A DNA stretch of 5,740 bases, taken from contig JAIDKP010000223.1 in assembly GCA_029051445.1 (NCBI GenBank), positions 1-5,740 on the forward strand, given 5' to 3'. Shown one piece after another: positions 5,673-5,740 of this stretch. Made by a program: the position numbers and the translations under genes. Position 1 is the first letter of the stretch. Each line of letters opens with the position of its first letter. Under the pieces are notes generated by a model. That model made no database searches and had not been told where the DNA came from. It saw only the letters and a list, made by a program, of their open reading frames with translations. This stretch comes from Muribaculaceae bacterium. GTDB taxonomy: Bacteria; Bacteroidota; Bacteroidia; Bacteroidales; Muribaculaceae.

Positions 5673-5740
<68 letters not shown>

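Overview
This window looks like the chromosome of a gut-type Bacteroidales bacterium, most plausibly in or near the Muribaculaceae. The evidence is the first 68 bases of a 16S rRNA gene at the right edge (Bacteroidales-type 5' end, with GCTAGCGACAGGC), promoters of the Bacteroidetes type (TTTG about 20 bp before TAnnTTTG), start codons preceded by A-rich DNA rather than Shine-Dalgarno sites, and protein sequences of Bacteroidales character. The family-level placement is my inference; the order is well supported.

Layout. Bases 1-23 probably hold the first seven codons of a gene running off the left edge on the minus strand. A TrpB2-type tryptophan synthase beta chain (235-1596, plus strand) follows as a stand-alone gene with no trpA beside it. 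A hairpin at about 1634-1680, flanked by A-rich and T-rich runs, lies between it and the convergent genes and probably terminates transcription from both sides.

Four genes then lie head to tail on the minus strand and appear to form one operon. Transcribed right to left they are: a membrane-bound NapH-like 2x[4Fe-4S] protein (5127-4324), thymidylate synthase thyA (4317-3523), 4-phosphoerythronate dehydrogenase pdxB (3526-2486) and a lipoprotein of the endonuclease/exonuclease/phosphatase family (2463-1714). Gaps are 6 bp, a 4-bp ATGA overlap and 22 bp. The operon therefore mixes electron transfer, dTMP synthesis, vitamin B6 synthesis and an exported hydrolase. A good -7 box sits just upstream of the first gene.

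Divergent from that operon is an rRNA operon promoter region and leader (about 5160-5672). It has a strong promoter (5277-5308) with a perfect palindrome in its spacer and two GTTAAAG repeats one helical turn apart just upstream, plus a weaker upstream promoter candidate whose elements interleave with the operon promoter. Between them is a 57-base stretch with no A on the plus strand. The roughly 360-nt rRNA leader has no protein gene but contains several hairpins, including two mutually exclusive pairings, repeated GTCAGCG words and a stem ending next to the 16S 5' end.

I found no mobile element, CRISPR array, tRNA or defence system. Most of the window is ordinary housekeeping; the least explained material is the rRNA control region and leader.
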